NCBI RefSeq assembly: GCF_019904175.1
Contig: NZ_CP061913.1
Span: 3,658,001 to 3,722,000, forward strand
Source of the DNA: Dactylosporangium vinaceum
GTDB taxonomy: Bacteria; Actinomycetota; Actinomycetes; Mycobacteriales; Micromonosporaceae
Length of the DNA stretch: 64,000 nucleotides
Reading direction: 5' to 3'
In this document: one piece after another, positions 1 to 9,166 of the stretch
Position numbering within the stretch: position 1 is the first letter of the stretch
Layout of the letters: each line of letters starts with the position of its first letter
The notes under the pieces: generated by a model
What the model saw: the letters and a program-made list of their open reading frames with translations, nothing else
What the model was told of the DNA's origin: nothing
Database searches by the model: none
Made by a program: the position numbers and the translations under genes

Positions 1-1
1 G

Positions 2-1243
2 CGCAACGGCAAGTACTACCTGATGTGGTCGGAGGGCGGCTGGACCGGCCCCGACTACTCGGTGTCATACGCGATTGCGAGCTCGCCGCTCGGGCCGTTC
101 ACCAAACTCGACAGGGTACTGGCGCAGGACGCCGCGGTCGCGAAGGGCTCCGGACACAACTCCGTCGTCAACATCCCCGGCACCGACACGTGGTACATCT
201 TCTATCACCGGCGCCCGCTGAGCGAGACCGACGGCAACCACCGGCAGCTGGCCTACGACCGCATGAACTTCAACGCCGACGGCACGATCGCGCGGGTCAC
301 GATGCGGGTGAAGGACAACTTCGCCGACGGCAACGCGTACGGCTGGAGGACCTACGGCGGCGCGTTCACGGCGACCGGCGGGCGGTATGAGGCGGCCGGT
401 TCGCTCGGCGGAAAGGCGCTGCTGGACACCAACTTCGGCGACTTCAGCTACGACGCCGACGTGACAGTCACGTCCGGCTCGGGCGACGCGGGGCTGGTGT
501 TCCGGACCACCGGCGCGGCCAACGGCACCGACGCCTACAACGGCTACTACGCCGGGATCAGCCCGGCCGGCCGCGTGGTGCTGGGCCGGGCCGCGAACAA
601 CTGGACCCAGCTGGGCACGGCCAACCTGACGGTCACGGCTGGAACGACGTATCACCTGCGGGTCACCGCGATCGGCTCCTCGATCAAGGTGTACGTCGAC
701 GACCTGAACACGCCCAAGATCTCCGTCACCGACGCGAGCTACGCGTCGGGCGCCGACGGCGTGCGCGTGTTCAACGCCGCGGCCGCCTTCGACAACGTGG
801 CGGTCGGTGCGCCCACCGGGCCCGGGACCAACCTCGCGCAGGGCCGCCCGGCGACCGGGTCGGCGCCGTGCACCGCGTCGGAGGGGCCGGAGAAGGCCGT
901 CAACGGCAGCGTCGCGGGCGGCAACGCCGACAAGTTCTGCTCGTCGGTCGCCGGGGCGTGGCTGCAGGTCGACCTGGGCGCGACGAGGGCCATCGGCCGG
1001 TTCGAGGTCGCGCACGCGCAGGCGGGCGGGGAGTCGTCCGCGTACAACACGAAGGCGTTCACGATCGCGGTGTCCAACGACGGCACGACGTGGACGACGC
1101 CGGTGAGCGTCACGAACAACACGGCGGCGAACACCACCCACACCGTCACCGGCGTCTCGGGGCGCTATGTCCGGCTCACCGCCGGCACCCCGGAACAGGG
1201 CACCGGCGGCGCGGCCCGGATCTACGAGTTGCGCGTGTTCTGA
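2..1243 (+). CDS. Glycoside hydrolase family 43 enzyme with C-terminal F5/8 (discoidin) domain, 5' end outside window
   Basis: The reading frame is already open at base 2, so the N-terminus (signal peptide, most of the five-bladed propeller) lies upstream. The visible part starts with GH43-type blades: a YLMWSEGG strand, HNSVVN and YHRR motifs. A jelly-roll/LamG-like domain follows at about residues 105-270 (DNFADG to FDNVAV), then an F5/8 type C carbohydrate-binding domain to the end (NLAQGRPATGS through RIYELRVF). Family knowledge points to a secreted arabinofuranosidase or xylosidase acting on plant polysaccharide, in keeping with the GH10 xylanase at 47 kb. Substrate cannot be fixed from the C-terminus alone. 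The last 22 bp overlap the convergent symporter gene. Confidence 0.88.
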   Translation, partial: RNGKYYLMWSEGGWTGPDYSVSYAIASSPLGPFTKLDRVLAQDAAVAKGSGHNSVVNIPGTDTWYIFYHRRPLSETDGNHRQLAYDRMNFNADGTIARVTMRVKDNFADGNAYGWRTYGGAFTATGGRYEAAGSLGGKALLDTNFGDFSYDADVTVTSGSGDAGLVFRTTGAANGTDAYNGYYAGISPAGRVVLGRAANNWTQLGTANLTVTAGTTYHLRVTAIGSSIKVYVDDLNTPKISVTDASYASGADGVRVFNAAAAFDNVAVGAPTGPGTNLAQGRPATGSAPCTASEGPEKAVNGSVAGGNADKFCSSVAGAWLQVDLGATRAIGRFEVAHAQAGGESSAYNTKAFTIAVSNDGTTWTTPVSVTNNTAANTTHTVTGVSGRYVRLTAGTPEQGTGGAARIYELRVF

Positions 1244-2874
1244 CGGACGTACCGCGGCGCGGCGTGGATGCCGGTCTGGCCGGAGGGGAGGCCGTCGAGG
1301 AGGTTCTCGAGGCGCTTCACCATCGGGTCGTCGGCGTCCGCGTCGTAGTCGTCGGGGCGGGTCTGGTCGCGGCCCGGGCGCACCCGGGCCGCCCGCAGCA
1401 GCAGGGTGCCCAGCACCGCGATGGTGAGGTTCGCGGCGAGGGCGACGATCCCGACGTATAGCGGCCAGCCGTTTATCGTCGTGATCGAGCTGCCGAAGTG
1501 CTCCTTGACGATCGTCCCGCCCGGGCCGATCTGGGGGATGCGGTAGAGCATGACGACGCCGGTGCCGAGGCCCACCACGAGGCCGGCGATGAGGGCCAGG
1601 CGGTGGAACCAGTTCGTGAGCAGGCCGATGAAGCCCGCCGGGATCGTCTGCAGGATGATGACGCCGCCGATGAGCTGCAGGTCGACCGAGAACGCGGGGT
1701 CGAGCAGCAGGATGCAGAAGACCGCGCCGATCTTGACGACCAGCGACGTCCAGCGGCTCACCCGGGCCTCCTCGGCCGGGGTGGCGGCGGGGCGCAGGTA
1801 GGCCCGGTAGATCGAGCGGGTGAACGCGTTCGCGGCGGCGATGGACATGACGGCGGCCGGGATGAGCGCGGCGATGCCGAACGCGGCCAGCGCGATCCCG
1901 GAGGACCAGGCCGGGAACAGGTTGTGGAACAGCTGCGGCATGACGGTGTTGAGGTCGCGGCCCTGCGGGGTGACGGCCTGGGAGAGGGCGAAGAAGCCGA
2001 GCATGGCCATCAGCCCGAGCACGAGGCAGTAGATCGGCAGCGCGGCGGCGTTGCGCTGGACCGTCGAGCGATCCTTGGCCGCGAGCATTGTCGTCAACGC
2101 GTGGGGGTACACGAAAATCGACAGCGCGGAGCCGATGACGAGACTGAGATACGCCGTCTGGCCGGCGGAGCCGCCGAGCAGCAGCCCGTCGGACGGCGAC
2201 GGCGTCGCGGCGAAGTGCGCACCGGCCTTGCGGAACGCGTCGCCCCAGCCGCCGTTCATGGCCACGATGAGCAGCGCGGCGACGACGACCCAGCCGAGCA
2301 GCACGTCCTTGGCGATGGACAGCAGCGCGGGCGCGCGCAGCCCCGAGCGGAACGTGCACAATGCGATGACGGTGACGCCGATCAGCAGCGGCCACTCGCC
2401 CGACAGTCCGACGGTCTGCAGCACCGCCTGCAGCGACGCGAGCTGCACGGCGATGTACGGCATGGTGGCGGCGATGCCGGTCAGCGCCACGGCCGCGCCG
2501 AGCCCGCGCGACCCGAACCGGGCCGCGGTGAACTCGCCGGGCGTCACGAACCCGTGCCGGTGCGCCACCGACCAGGCCCGGGTGGTGAAGATGAACGACA
2601 GCGGCGTGGTGATCGTCGCGAACGGGATGGCGAAGAAGCCCATCGCGCCGACGCCGTAGGTGAGGGCGGGGACGGCGACGAAGGTGTACGCGCTGTACAT
2701 GCTCCCGCCGAGCAGAAACCACGTCGTCCAGTTGCCGAACGCGCGGCCGCCGACGCCCCACTCCTCGAGCGAGTGGATGTCGCGCGGCCGCCGCCACCGC
2801 GACGCCCCGACGCCGAGCAGCAGCATGGCCCCCATCAGCCCGATGAAGGTGAGGGACTCGACGCCGCCGGTCAC
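1222..2874 (-). CDS. Sodium:solute symporter (SSS family)
   Basis: A 550-residue polytopic membrane protein with about 13 hydrophobic segments. It has the SSS signature region (GSMYSAYTF, then SIFVYPHALTTMLAAKD and IPAAVMSIAAANAFTRSIY). Such carriers couple Na+ entry to uptake of a small organic solute, often a monocarboxylate when a DUF3311 partner precedes them, as here. I chose GTG at 2874 because it overlaps the stop of the DUF3311 gene as GTGA; the longer open frame upstream of it runs through that gene. The charged tail (residues about 510-550) is cytoplasmic, and its codons overlap the end of the convergent GH43 gene by 22 bp. Confidence 0.88.
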   Translation of the reverse strand: MTGGVESLTFIGLMGAMLLLGVGASRWRRPRDIHSLEEWGVGGRAFGNWTTWFLLGGSMYSAYTFVAVPALTYGVGAMGFFAIPFATITTPLSFIFTTRAWSVAHRHGFVTPGEFTAARFGSRGLGAAVALTGIAATMPYIAVQLASLQAVLQTVGLSGEWPLLIGVTVIALCTFRSGLRAPALLSIAKDVLLGWVVVAALLIVAMNGGWGDAFRKAGAHFAATPSPSDGLLLGGSAGQTAYLSLVIGSALSIFVYPHALTTMLAAKDRSTVQRNAAALPIYCLVLGLMAMLGFFALSQAVTPQGRDLNTVMPQLFHNLFPAWSSGIALAAFGIAALIPAAVMSIAAANAFTRSIYRAYLRPAATPAEEARVSRWTSLVVKIGAVFCILLLDPAFSVDLQLIGGVIILQTIPAGFIGLLTNWFHRLALIAGLVVGLGTGVVMLYRIPQIGPGGTIVKEHFGSSITTINGWPLYVGIVALAANLTIAVLGTLLLRAARVRPGRDQTRPDDYDADADDPMVKRLENLLDGLPSGQTGIHAAPRYVRQNTRNS

Positions 2875-3107
2875 CGGGGCCACTCGCTTTGCCTGTTGCG
2901 CAGTTCCCAGTCGCGGCGGCGGTTGCGCGCATGGACACTGACGAGGATCACCATGGCCAGCAGCACGCAGGCCATTTGGTAGGTGTAGAAGAACGGGATG
3001 CCCCAGACCATCGGCGTGGCCCGGTCGTACAAGGGCGTGAGCAGCGGCGCGATCGTCGGTATGGCCAATAACCAGTAACCGGAGCGCCGGCGGGCGGGCG
3101 GTGCCAT
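2871..3107 (-). CDS. DUF3311 small membrane protein
   Basis: A 78-residue protein with two transmembrane helices: about residues 11-30 (WLLAIPTIAPLLTPLYD region) and 37-60 (GIPFFYTYQMACVLLAMVIL). DUF3311 proteins nearly always sit directly before an SSS symporter and are thought to be an accessory subunit; the GTGA overlap with the symporter start fits that. An ATG five codons further upstream exists, but the AAGGAGG ribosome-binding site lies between it and the ATG at 3107, which decides the start. Confidence 0.85.
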   Translation of the reverse strand: MAPPARRRSGYWLLAIPTIAPLLTPLYDRATPMVWGIPFFYTYQMACVLLAMVILVSVHARNRRRDWELRNRQSEWPR

Positions 3108-3169
3108 CGAGCCTCCTTGCACGGATGAATCCGGGGGGTTGGCGCGATGGTACTGGCTGGTAACTTATT

Positions 3170-3187
3170 TGAACAGTTCGCTGTTCA
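3170..3187. repeat. 7-bp perfect inverted repeat with TTCG loop
   Basis: TGAACAG-TTCG-CTGTTCA lies in the 184-bp gap between the end of Hsp70-like gene A and the DUF3311-symporter start, both on the minus strand. It could be the terminator of the upstream gene or an operator for the symporter operon. There is no T-run, so the choice is open. Confidence 0.45.
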
Positions 3188-3291
3188 CCCAAATGCAACG
3201 CCGTGGAAATGTCCGTCGGCGACCACGGCGCGCGCACGAGCCCAGAGCGGCCGGCACGGGCACCGGCTCGGGACTGGGTCTTTGCTGTGGT

Positions 3292-5151
3292 CTATGAGCT
3301 GGGGCGATCGGAAGGCCAGGTGCGACCGCCGCAGACGGGCGAGGTGCGCACGTCCCACCGGCAGTAGGTACGAGCGCTCAGTGGTGCCGGTCCGAGCCGG
3401 GCCGGATCGACGCTCTTCATGCCGCCGGCCTTGTCGCCGAACAGGCGGCCGGCCTTGTCGATCGGCATGCGGTCGATGCGCACCTGATGTTCCCGGTATG
3501 ACCCATCCTTGACGGTGTCCTCGCCGAGCGTGATGGGGACGGTCAATACCTCGACGCCGTTGTACTGCAACTGCACCGAGGGGTAGCAGTTCGGACCGGT
3601 GCAGACCGAGAGCACGTTCACGCTGTCACTCGGCTGCCGGTCGGCTTCCGAGAAGAAAACCTGAATGCTCGTTCGGTGGCATAAGATGGCCTTGTCAGCC
3701 GGCCCGACGATGGTTGTGTCGATCGGCTTGGTCGCCATGGTCTCTGAGGCCACCGAGCAGCTGTCGAGATTGTGCTCTCCGGCTCGCCGGATGTACCACA
3801 GCACGCCGGCGACGGTGGCGAGGACCAGGGCGAAGATGAGTGCGAGGGCTGGCCGGTTGGACCGCCACCGCGATCTTTGCGGAAGCCTGTCGGCGGGTGC
3901 GGCGACGAAACGCGCGTCGAGCACCTCGGGCCAGCCGTCCGATTGGGCGGACGGCTCGGATGTCACCGCCGTGGTCCGCGCCACTGTCGGCTGTTGTATC
4001 GGCGACAGGCCCCGCGGCATGCCGGCGACGGCCGTGAGTGTCTTGCTGGTCGTCGGCGCGGTGGCCGGCAGGGGAACCGTCGCTCCCTCGGCCATCGACG
4101 CCCTCAGGGCGCCTCGCGCGACCGCGAGATGCACGTGCCGTGACGCTACCGGCGCCGAAGTCGTGCCGAATGCGCTGTGCAGGCGTCTGTGCAGCAGCGG
4201 CATTCCCGCTGCGCCGCCGACCAGGAAGATGGCCGTCGGTGTGCGCCCCACTCCGTGAGCGGTTTGCTCGGCGACCCGCACAGCGGCGTCGATCGTGCGA
4301 CGCGCGGCCGATTCCAGTTCATGTCGTGTGACTCGCACCTTGGAGCCGGTGAAGGGCTCCACTGGATCGGCGGAAGTCGTTTGGCTGAGCGACTCCTTGA
4401 CTCTGCGAAGCGTCTCCCACCATGCTCGGCGATTCCTGTGCTCGGCCGACGTCTTTGGGTTGTTGAACTGCCGCACGGCGGTCTCAGGCAATACCGGCTC
4501 GACCGCTTTGCTCAGTGCTTCATCGATATCGCTGCCACCGAGACTGTCGTCGCCGCCGGTCGCGAGCACGTCGAAGCCGGCCTCGCTGCGGCGCAGCATC
4601 GCGATGTCGAGCGTGCCGGCACCCATGTCGAAGATCAGGTAATCAGCGCCATTGGGCACGGCCAGCGGATATTCCGCCAGAATCTGGTGTGCGGCGGCCG
4701 TGGCCTCGGGAATGAGATCGACGTTGCTCAGGCCAGCCCTCTCGGCCGCGGCGCGCAGGACTGCCTGCCGAGGCGTGCCCCAGGTGGTGGGATAAGTGAG
4801 GACGGCGGCATCGAGCGGCAGTGTGCTGTGATCTTGTGCCTTGAGCACGACCGTCCTCAGCACCGTGGCGATGACTTCGACGACAGGAAAATCCTGGCCG
4901 GCCAGGTGAATTACGTCGCTGTCTATCCAGCGCTTTGGATGCGGCTCGAATGCTCCCGGTTCGCTCAGGCCGGCGAAGACCGCTCGCTCGCCGCAGATCA
5001 GGTGACCGTTCTCGAAGCAGACGGCGGACGGCATCGTCGTAGCGCCGTTGTCAAAGACCACATCAGACTGTCCAGCGCCGGGGATGTACATCGAGGCCGC
5101 CGTGTTCGATGTGCCGAAATCGATGCTGAGGAGCGTGCCGCACTCATACAC
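3292..5151 (-). CDS. Hsp70-family ATPase with C-terminal membrane anchor (protein A)
   Basis: 619 residues. The N-terminal actin-like ATPase domain (about 1-370) shows phosphate-1 DFGTSNTAA, phosphate-2 IFDMGAGTLDIA and adenosine motif FLVGGAAGMPLL. The usual DnaK peptide-binding domain is absent. Instead there is a Pro/Thr-rich linker, a transmembrane helix at about 433-453 (ALIFALVLATVAGVLWYI) and an external domain of about 160 residues with several cysteines (CTGPNCYP, CRWD, PVCGG). The layout suggests an ATP-driven or ATP-sensing protein signalling across the membrane; no client is known to me. GTG start; no strong ribosome-binding site is visible. Genes B (19.9 kb) and C (42.6 kb) are paralogues with different external domains. 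Confidence 0.85.
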   Translation of the reverse strand: MYECGTLLSIDFGTSNTAASMYIPGAGQSDVVFDNGATTMPSAVCFENGHLICGERAVFAGLSEPGAFEPHPKRWIDSDVIHLAGQDFPVVEVIATVLRTVVLKAQDHSTLPLDAAVLTYPTTWGTPRQAVLRAAAERAGLSNVDLIPEATAAAHQILAEYPLAVPNGADYLIFDMGAGTLDIAMLRRSEAGFDVLATGGDDSLGGSDIDEALSKAVEPVLPETAVRQFNNPKTSAEHRNRRAWWETLRRVKESLSQTTSADPVEPFTGSKVRVTRHELESAARRTIDAAVRVAEQTAHGVGRTPTAIFLVGGAAGMPLLHRRLHSAFGTTSAPVASRHVHLAVARGALRASMAEGATVPLPATAPTTSKTLTAVAGMPRGLSPIQQPTVARTTAVTSEPSAQSDGWPEVLDARFVAAPADRLPQRSRWRSNRPALALIFALVLATVAGVLWYIRRAGEHNLDSCSVASETMATKPIDTTIVGPADKAILCHRTSIQVFFSEADRQPSDSVNVLSVCTGPNCYPSVQLQYNGVEVLTVPITLGEDTVKDGSYREHQVRIDRMPIDKAGRLFGDKAGGMKSVDPARLGPAPLSARTYCRWDVRTSPVCGGRTWPSDRPSS

Positions 5152-5344
5152 GGCGCAGAGGTTAGCGAAGACGCTTCCTGGAGGCGCACAGAACGATGAA
5201 CAATGGCGCTTATTCGGGATGCCTCAATACCGAGTATTCGTGAAATGGGGGATATTGCGTGCTGCTCTGCGACCGGGCGCGGATCACCAGGCTCGGCGGT
5301 GCGGGATCGAGATGATGGAAGGGCTCGTCGCTGCCGGGCTGAGG

Positions 5345-6769
5345 TCAGCGGCCCAGGGCGCGGCCGGCGCCGGTGACGACCGTGGTGGCCAGGACCCAGC
5401 CGGCCGCCATGACCAGGACGGCGACCGCCTTGTCGGCGCCGACCGGGTTCCAGGCGTGCTCGTGGCCCAGGTCGACGAGCGGCACGAGCAGGTCCAGGGT
5501 GTACAGCAGCGGGTCCCAGGTCGGCGACTCGCCCGGCTTGACCGGGGCCAGGGGGCCGTGGAGCGCGAACCACGTGCTGCCCCCGGCCAGGACCGCGATC
5601 AGCCACAGCAGCGCGCGGGCCGGGCGGTAGCCGAAGCCGATCGTCGCGTCCTGCACCGCGCCCCAGGAGGCGCCGAGGCGGCCCATCGCGCGGTGGCGCC
5701 GGCGTTCGCGGACGCGTAGGACCTGGCGGGCCTCGCCCTCGCGGCCGTCGCGGCGCAGGGCGGCGGCCAGCTGGTCGTAGGGGCCGGGGGTGAAGGCGGC
5801 GTCGAAGCGGGCCATCCAGGCCAGACGCTCGCGGGCGGTCCACGCCTTGGTGTCGTCGGAGCGGCGGCTGATCCGGTCGTAGGTGAGCCCGGCGAGCTCG
5901 ACGGTGCACGCGGGCGGCCAGGTGGCCGGGTCGTCGACCAGCCGGCCGACGTGCGCGTCGCGCAGGACGATCGCGCCGGCCGAGTCCGGGGCCGGGCGCA
6001 GGGTGAGCATGGCGGTGCGGGCCTCGATCAGCAGCAGGGCGGAGCCCTCGGCGGCCCGCAGTACCGTGCCCTGCAGGGTGATGGCGCCCTCGGCGCGCAC
6101 GCCGATGAGCATCACCAGGCCCTCGGCCACAGTGCCGTGCAGCCAGATCCCGCCACCGACGACGGCGCCGTTCGCCCGGATCGCCGTGGCGTCGGCCGCC
6201 GCCGCGTGCGCCGTGGCGTTCGCGAGGTTGAGGTCGCCGGCGATGCGGGCGCCGTCGATGCGGACCCCGGCCGGGTAGACCGTGCCGTGGCCGAGCTTCG
6301 CGTCGCCGTCGACCACTGCCCGCTGCACGTCGACCTCGGCGCCGAACGTGGTGCCCGACAGGTCCAGCCCGCCGCCGACGACGATGTGGTGCAGCCACGC
6401 CCCGGCGGCGACCCGGGCGTGGCGCAGCCCGAACCAGCGGCGCACGCGCAGCGACTCGGCGTCGATGGACGGCAGCTCGCACTCGTCGAGGTTGACCGAG
6501 CCGATTTCGGCGTGGTCGAGCACAAGTGGCTCGTCGAACGTGCACCGCCGCAGCCGCAGCGGGGCGTCGAAGCGCGCGCCGGTCAGGTCGAGGCGGCCGG
6601 TGATCCGGGCGCCGGTCAGGTCGACGCGGGCGGTGCGGCCGGGGCGCGCGGGCGGGCCGGCCAGCAGCAGCTCGGCGACCACGGCGGCCCGGACCGGGGC
6701 GCCGCCGGCGTCGAGCGGTGTCCCGGTGCGGAAGGCGTGGCGGAGGGCGCGTTCCGTCCGGGTCAACAT
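5345..6769 (-). CDS. Membrane-anchored beta-helix (pentapeptide-like) protein, 'membrane-associated oxidoreductase' type
   Basis: 474 residues from ATG at 6769. Residues about 45-290 are a ladder of short repeats (VDLTGARITGRLDLTGARF, later IGSVNLDE, GGGLDLSGTTF, DGARIAGDLNLANA) typical of a right-handed beta-helix. A basic stretch follows (RERRRHRAMGRLG), then two or three hydrophobic segments at the C-terminus (ALLWLIAVLAGGSTWFAL; LLYTLDLLVPLVDL; AVAVLVMAAGWVLATTVV). Homologues in Streptomyces are labelled membrane-associated oxidoreductase, but I see no nucleotide-binding or redox motif here, so that label should not be trusted. Divergent from the MMPL gene with a shared 100-bp promoter region. 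Confidence 0.72.
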   Translation of the reverse strand: MLTRTERALRHAFRTGTPLDAGGAPVRAAVVAELLLAGPPARPGRTARVDLTGARITGRLDLTGARFDAPLRLRRCTFDEPLVLDHAEIGSVNLDECELPSIDAESLRVRRWFGLRHARVAAGAWLHHIVVGGGLDLSGTTFGAEVDVQRAVVDGDAKLGHGTVYPAGVRIDGARIAGDLNLANATAHAAAADATAIRANGAVVGGGIWLHGTVAEGLVMLIGVRAEGAITLQGTVLRAAEGSALLLIEARTAMLTLRPAPDSAGAIVLRDAHVGRLVDDPATWPPACTVELAGLTYDRISRRSDDTKAWTARERLAWMARFDAAFTPGPYDQLAAALRRDGREGEARQVLRVRERRRHRAMGRLGASWGAVQDATIGFGYRPARALLWLIAVLAGGSTWFALHGPLAPVKPGESPTWDPLLYTLDLLVPLVDLGHEHAWNPVGADKAVAVLVMAAGWVLATTVVTGAGRALGR

Positions 6770-6787
6770 ACGGTGATCTATACCATC

Positions 6788-6805
6788 CTCACTCTCAGGA
6801 GTGAG
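6788..6805. promoter_or_regulatory. Palindromic operator candidate between beta-helix and MMPL genes
   Basis: CTCACTC-TCAG-GAGTGAG is a perfect 7-bp inverted repeat with a 4-bp spacer in the intergenic region of two divergent genes. The symmetry suits a TetR/MarR-type dimer. No such regulator gene is adjacent, so the binding protein is unknown. Confidence 0.5.
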
Positions 6806-6871
6806 ACCCGGCGTCGCGGCCCGCTCTTGTCGGCGATGTGGACCAGAGCGTCGCACGGCGAGCATCCACGT

Positions 6872-8881
6872 ATGTCCAAGAAACTCGTCATCCTGCTGTG
6901 GCTGGCCGTCGTCGCGCTGGGGTTCGGCCTCGGCGGCGGCGTGTTCGCCAAGCTCACCGCCCAGGTCGCCACCGTGCCCGGCAGCGAGAGCGAACGCGCG
7001 CTCGACCTGCGCGAAGCGGCCGGCGGCCCACCGGAGCGCCACCTCACCGTCGTCGTCACCGGCGGCGCCGACGTGACGGGCGCGCTCGAGCAGGCCCGGA
7101 GCGCGGCCGGCGTCGCCGCTGTCGCGCCGCCGCTGCCGAGCGCGGACGGGCAGGCCGCACTCACCGACATCACGCTCACCGCCGGCGCCACCGCCGCGCA
7201 GGCCGCGCAGGTGGCCGAGCACCTGCGGGCGGCGGCGCCCGGGAAGGTCACCGTGGCCGGCGGACCGCTCACCGACAACGAGTTCAGCATGCAGGCGCAG
7301 CGCGACGTGCAGCGCGCCGAGATGATCACGTTGCCGGTGGTGCTGATCCTGCTGGTCATCGTGTTCGGCGGCCTCGTCGCGGGGTTGATGCCGCTGATCG
7401 TGGCCATTGCCGGCACCGCGGCGACCTTCGGGATCCTGTACCTGGCCAGCTTCGTCACCGACATCAGCGTCTACGCGATCCAGGTCGCCACCATGCTGAG
7501 CCTGGGCCTGGCCGTCGACTACGGCCTGCTGCTGCTCAGCCGGTACCGCACCGAGCTCGCGCACACCGAGGACCGCGAGGAGGCGCTGCGGCGGGCGGTC
7601 CGTAAGGCCGGGCGCACGATCGCCGTCACCGGCCTGACCGTCGCGGCCAGCCTGCTCGGCCTGACCGTGTTCCCGGACGCGTTCCTGCGCTCGATGGGCC
7701 TGGCCGGGGCCGGCGTGGTCGTCGTCGACATGCTCGCGGTGCTCACGCTGATGCCGGCGGTGCTGCGGCTGGCCGGGCGCCGGATCAAACCCGCCAGGCC
7801 CGACTCGGGCACCGGCGTGTTCGCCCGGCTCGCGCGCTTCGTGCAGCGGCGGCCGCTCATGGTGACAGTGCTGACCGCGGCGGCCGTGCTCGTGCTCGCC
7901 GTACCGTCGCTGCATGTGCGTCTGGCCAACAGCGATGCGCGCGCACTGCCCACGTCGACAGAGACGCGCAAACAGTTCGACGCGCTCAGTGCACACTTCC
8001 CGGAGCTCGTCGGGCCCGACGTGATCGCCGCCGTCGTGCGCTCGGGCGCGGACGACCCGCGGACCGCGCAGTTCGCCGCCGACGTGCGGCGCGTGCCGGG
8101 CGTGTCCACAGTGGACGTGGTCCGGGTCGCGGACGGTGTCAGCGTCGTGCGCGCCACGCCGGTGCACGAGCCGTGGACGGCCGAGGGCCGCGCGACGCTG
8201 CAGGCGGTGCGCGATGTGCCGGCCCCGTTCGAGGTGCTCGTCACCGGCGACGCTGCCCGGCTCGTCGACTACCGGGCGATGCTCGCCGAATACGGGCCGT
8301 GGGCCGCGCTGGTGGTCCTGGTGGCCACGTTCGCGCTGCTGGCCGTGTTCACCCGCTCGGTCCTGCTGCCGATCAAGGCGGTCTTGACCAGCCTGCTGAG
8401 CATCGCCGCGGCGTTCGGCGCGATCGTGTGGGTGTTCCAGGACGGGCACCTCGCGAGCTGGTTCGGCACCGAACGGCTCGGCGCGCTCGACCTGACCGTC
8501 CCGGTCCTGGTGGCCGCCATCGCGTTCGGCCTGTCCGTCGACTACGAGGTGTTCCTGCTGGCCCGGATCCGGGAGCGGTACCTCGAGACCGGCGACGCCC
8601 GCGCCGCCGTCGCCACCGGCCTGCAGCAGACCGGGCGGATCGTCACCTCGGCGGCGCTGCTGCTCGTGGTCGTGTTCGCCGGCTTCCTGGCCGGCGGGTT
8701 CGCGCCGATCAAGGAGATCGGCCTGGGCCTGGTCGTCGCGATCGTCCTCGACGCGACGGTCGTGCGGATGCTGCTGGTGCCGGCGACGATGACCCTGCTC
8801 GGGCGGGCCAACTGGTGGCCGTCGAAGCCGCCCGAGCGTCCCTCCACTGTGGACCGGAAGCTGGTCACCGCCGGCGGGTAG
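6872..8881 (+). CDS. MMPL-family (RND superfamily) transporter
   Basis: 669 residues, ATG at 6872. Two homologous halves each carry an N-terminal helix, a soluble loop and a cluster of about five helices. The first cluster runs from LPVVLILLVIVFGGLVAGLM through AVDYGLLLLSRYRTEL; the second runs from WAALVVLVATFALLAVF to the SVDYEVFLLARIRERY segment. The paired VDYG/VDYE...SRYR/ARIRE motifs are diagnostic for MMPL proteins, which export lipids, lipid-like metabolites or drugs using the proton gradient. Three short genes follow closely (8891-10295), probably as one transcript. Confidence 0.88.
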   Translation: MSKKLVILLWLAVVALGFGLGGGVFAKLTAQVATVPGSESERALDLREAAGGPPERHLTVVVTGGADVTGALEQARSAAGVAAVAPPLPSADGQAALTDITLTAGATAAQAAQVAEHLRAAAPGKVTVAGGPLTDNEFSMQAQRDVQRAEMITLPVVLILLVIVFGGLVAGLMPLIVAIAGTAATFGILYLASFVTDISVYAIQVATMLSLGLAVDYGLLLLSRYRTELAHTEDREEALRRAVRKAGRTIAVTGLTVAASLLGLTVFPDAFLRSMGLAGAGVVVVDMLAVLTLMPAVLRLAGRRIKPARPDSGTGVFARLARFVQRRPLMVTVLTAAAVLVLAVPSLHVRLANSDARALPTSTETRKQFDALSAHFPELVGPDVIAAVVRSGADDPRTAQFAADVRRVPGVSTVDVVRVADGVSVVRATPVHEPWTAEGRATLQAVRDVPAPFEVLVTGDAARLVDYRAMLAEYGPWAALVVLVATFALLAVFTRSVLLPIKAVLTSLLSIAAAFGAIVWVFQDGHLASWFGTERLGALDLTVPVLVAAIAFGLSVDYEVFLLARIRERYLETGDARAAVATGLQQTGRIVTSAALLLVVVFAGFLAGGFAPIKEIGLGLVVAIVLDATVVRMLLVPATMTLLGRANWWPSKPPERPSTVDRKLVTAGG

Positions 8882-8890
8882 CATGGAGCG

Positions 8891-9166
8891 GTGATCGATC
8901 TCGACCGCTACGCCGGGCCCGTCCCGGCCGATGGGCCGGCGTCCGCGTGGCGCCGGCCCGCCGCCCGGCTGGCGGTCGTCGCCGCCCTGGCCCTGGTGGC
9001 CGGCGTCCCGGCCGCCCCGCCGCGCGCATATTCGCTGGGCCGGACCGCGCCGGCGCCCATAAACTGCGGCGTCGCCGCGTTCCAGGGCATCACCGTCCTC
9101 AGCGGCGACGCTTACCATGTCCTCAACCCCGGACCCGTTGGAGTGCACCGCCGATGCCCGAGCTGA
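8891..9166 (+). CDS. Small hypothetical protein with one hydrophobic segment
   Basis: 91 residues from GTG, beginning 9 bp after the MMPL stop and overlapping the GNAT gene by 13 bp. Third-position GC is high throughout, which supports coding. A hydrophobic stretch at about 26-42 (LAVVAALALVAGVPAA) could be a signal or anchor. The ribosome-binding site is weak and I know no homologue, so this may be an over-call. Confidence 0.45.
   Translation: MIDLDRYAGPVPADGPASAWRRPAARLAVVAALALVAGVPAAPPRAYSLGRTAPAPINCGVAAFQGITVLSGDAYHVLNPGPVGVHRRCPS

Noticed and set aside
65..2938. A 957-codon minus-strand open frame across the GH43 and symporter genes
   Set aside because: Arg/Ala/Gly-rich text without domains; it is the shadow of the two real genes in a GC-rich genome.
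6770..9148. N-terminal extension of the beta-helix protein (about 790 extra codons)
   Set aside because: It is antisense to the MMPL gene, low-complexity (His/Arg/Gly/Gln), and the family starts at the ATG at 6769.
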